A stretch of 64,000 nucleotides of DNA, taken from Psychrobacter fozii. GTDB taxonomy: Bacteria > Pseudomonadota > Gammaproteobacteria > Pseudomonadales > Moraxellaceae. Made by a program: the position numbers and the translations under genes. Positions 63,176-64,000 of this stretch are shown here, in pieces (the stretch's first letter is position 1; every line of letters starts with the position of its first letter). The stretch spans positions 124,001 to 188,000 of the forward strand of contig NZ_QJSU01000003.1 of assembly GCF_003217155.1 (NCBI RefSeq), read 5' to 3'. Under the pieces are notes generated by a model. That model was not told the DNA's origin. It was given only the letters and a program-made list of their open reading frames with translations, and ran no database searches.

Positions 63176-64000
63176 GTGTCCAACCATGTTTCGAACGCTT
63201 CTACCCATTCAAACACTCAAGACGACGCTTGTGTTGCCAATGATGATGTATCCCGTCAATCACTTAATACCAACGTCGATTCAGCAGTGTTACCGCCACA
63301 ACCAGATATCGATGCGTTACTAGACATCGCTGATGAAGCTGCTGTCACATGGGTGCGTGAGCAAGGTGGTCTGGCTCAAGTCATTGATGCATTGGCTACT
63401 TGTGGCCGCGTCGCATTAGATACCGAATTTATCAAGCGTGATACGTATTATCCACGATTGGCTTTGGTTCAACTGAATACAGGTGACCATATTTATTTGC
63501 TAGATGCGCCGCAGTTGCAATTGGCTGAACTGTGGCAGGCGCTGAGTGAAGTGGATGTAGCTATTTGGCATGCATGCGGCGAAGATTTAGGTATTTTTTA
63601 TCTGTTGTCTGGTTGTCCGCCATTGACTAATATATTTGACACGCAAATTGCGTTGTCTTATTTAACTGGTCAACTGCAGATGGGTTATCAGCAAGCGCTT
63701 GATGATCAGTTGGATATGCATATTGATAAAGAACAAAGCCAGTCAGATTGGCTACAGCGCCCGCTATCGGATGAGCAAGAGCAATATGCGATTGATGATG
63801 TGCGGTTTTTACCAGCGTTGTATTTAAACCTTGAATACGAGCTAAAAAAACAAGGTCTGTACGATTATGTATGGGCAGATTGTCAGCTTTATGCCAGTGA
63901 TTTGTATAATACGCAGCACGTTGAAGATGATGCGATGTACTTAACGATGGCAGATTATCGTTATAACTCGCAGCAGATGGCGATACTCAAAGGAGTTGCT
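63176..64000 (+). CDS. rnd: Ribonuclease D, 5' part (runs off the window)
   Basis: 275 codons from a GTG at 63176 to the window end; the C-terminal HRDC domains are cut off. DEDDy exonuclease motifs are visible: LDTEFIKRDTYYPRL (motif I), HACGEDLGIF and NIFDTQIA (motif II region), and YAIDDVRFLPALY (motif III, Tyr and Asp). RNase D trims tRNA 3' ends. A Ser/Asn/Thr-rich N-terminal extension of about 45 residues precedes the conserved core. No strong ribosome-binding site lies before the GTG. Confidence 0.9.
   Translation, partial: MSNHVSNASTHSNTQDDACVANDDVSRQSLNTNVDSAVLPPQPDIDALLDIADEAAVTWVREQGGLAQVIDALATCGRVALDTEFIKRDTYYPRLALVQLNTGDHIYLLDAPQLQLAELWQALSEVDVAIWHACGEDLGIFYLLSGCPPLTNIFDTQIALSYLTGQLQMGYQQALDDQLDMHIDKEQSQSDWLQRPLSDEQEQYAIDDVRFLPALYLNLEYELKKQGLYDYVWADCQLYASDLYNTQHVEDDAMYLTMADYRYNSQQMAILKGVA

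Overview
The window looks like a Psychrobacter-type genome (Moraxellaceae, Gammaproteobacteria). This rests on the style of the proteins, moderate GC, a tmRNA whose tag reads ANDENYALAA, a ccoN-O-Q-P-ccoG-fixH set, and several dispersed short repeats that recur in the intergenic DNA. No rRNA or tRNA gene was seen apart from the tmRNA. There is no prophage, no complete insertion sequence and no CRISPR array.

Layout. 1-5.4 kb: end of an esterase gene, ssrA (tmRNA), an acyl-CoA ligase, a tiny exported cysteine protein, a PaaG-like crotonase and an alpha/beta hydrolase. 5.4-25.2 kb: a large Ter (tellurium-resistance/stress) island. It holds a predicted nucleoside-like-metabolite pathway (CitE-like aldolase, StiP/PELOTA phosphoribosyltransferase, HAD phosphatase, PRTase-TRSP protein, ATP-grasp ligase), several TerD-fold proteins (TerD, TerE, TerZ, TerA), an AIM24 protein and a TerC-like DUF475 membrane protein. 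It also holds effector-like fusions: a NYN-LOTUS-TerD putative RNase and a TerD-trypsin protease. A V4R-like plus MHYT sensor pair, a Shedu-type (DUF4263) nuclease and a glutaminase are embedded in it. 25.5-36.9 kb: rlmKL, an orphan response regulator lacking its phospho-acceptor Asp, an unknown secreted protein, an MscS channel, a dihydrolipoyl-dehydrogenase-like flavoprotein, a Bcp peroxiredoxin, queC and ttcA. 37-43.3 kb: the cbb3 oxidase operon. 44-49 kb: an SCP2 protein, an unknown 345-aa protein, the lol exporter (one permease plus lolD) and a DUF2062 protein. 49.4-60 kb: comEC, an S49 protease, a hydrolase, a CPBP protease, dusA, an MHS-type transporter and a lipoprotein of the phospholipase D family. 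60.5-64 kb: metZ, ybaB, recR and the start of rnd, which runs off the window.

How the parts work together. In the Ter island, the leftward genes 12676-5400 read as one operon: TerD-protease, NYN-TerD, PRTase-TRSP, HAD, StiP, aldolase. The ATP-grasp gene is divergent from terA, and the Shedu nuclease lies 61 bases behind terA. This is consistent with published proposals that Ter systems join metal/Ca2+-binding TerD proteins at the membrane, a diffusible metabolite and nucleic-acid effectors into a stress or phage response. TerB, a canonical TerC and the TerY/kinase/phosphatase triad are not in the window.

Mobile signals are small. There are two 168-bp MITE-like copies with matching ends (37801-37968 and 60284-60451), and at least five copies of a second family with TATAGTTGATTCA-like ends.
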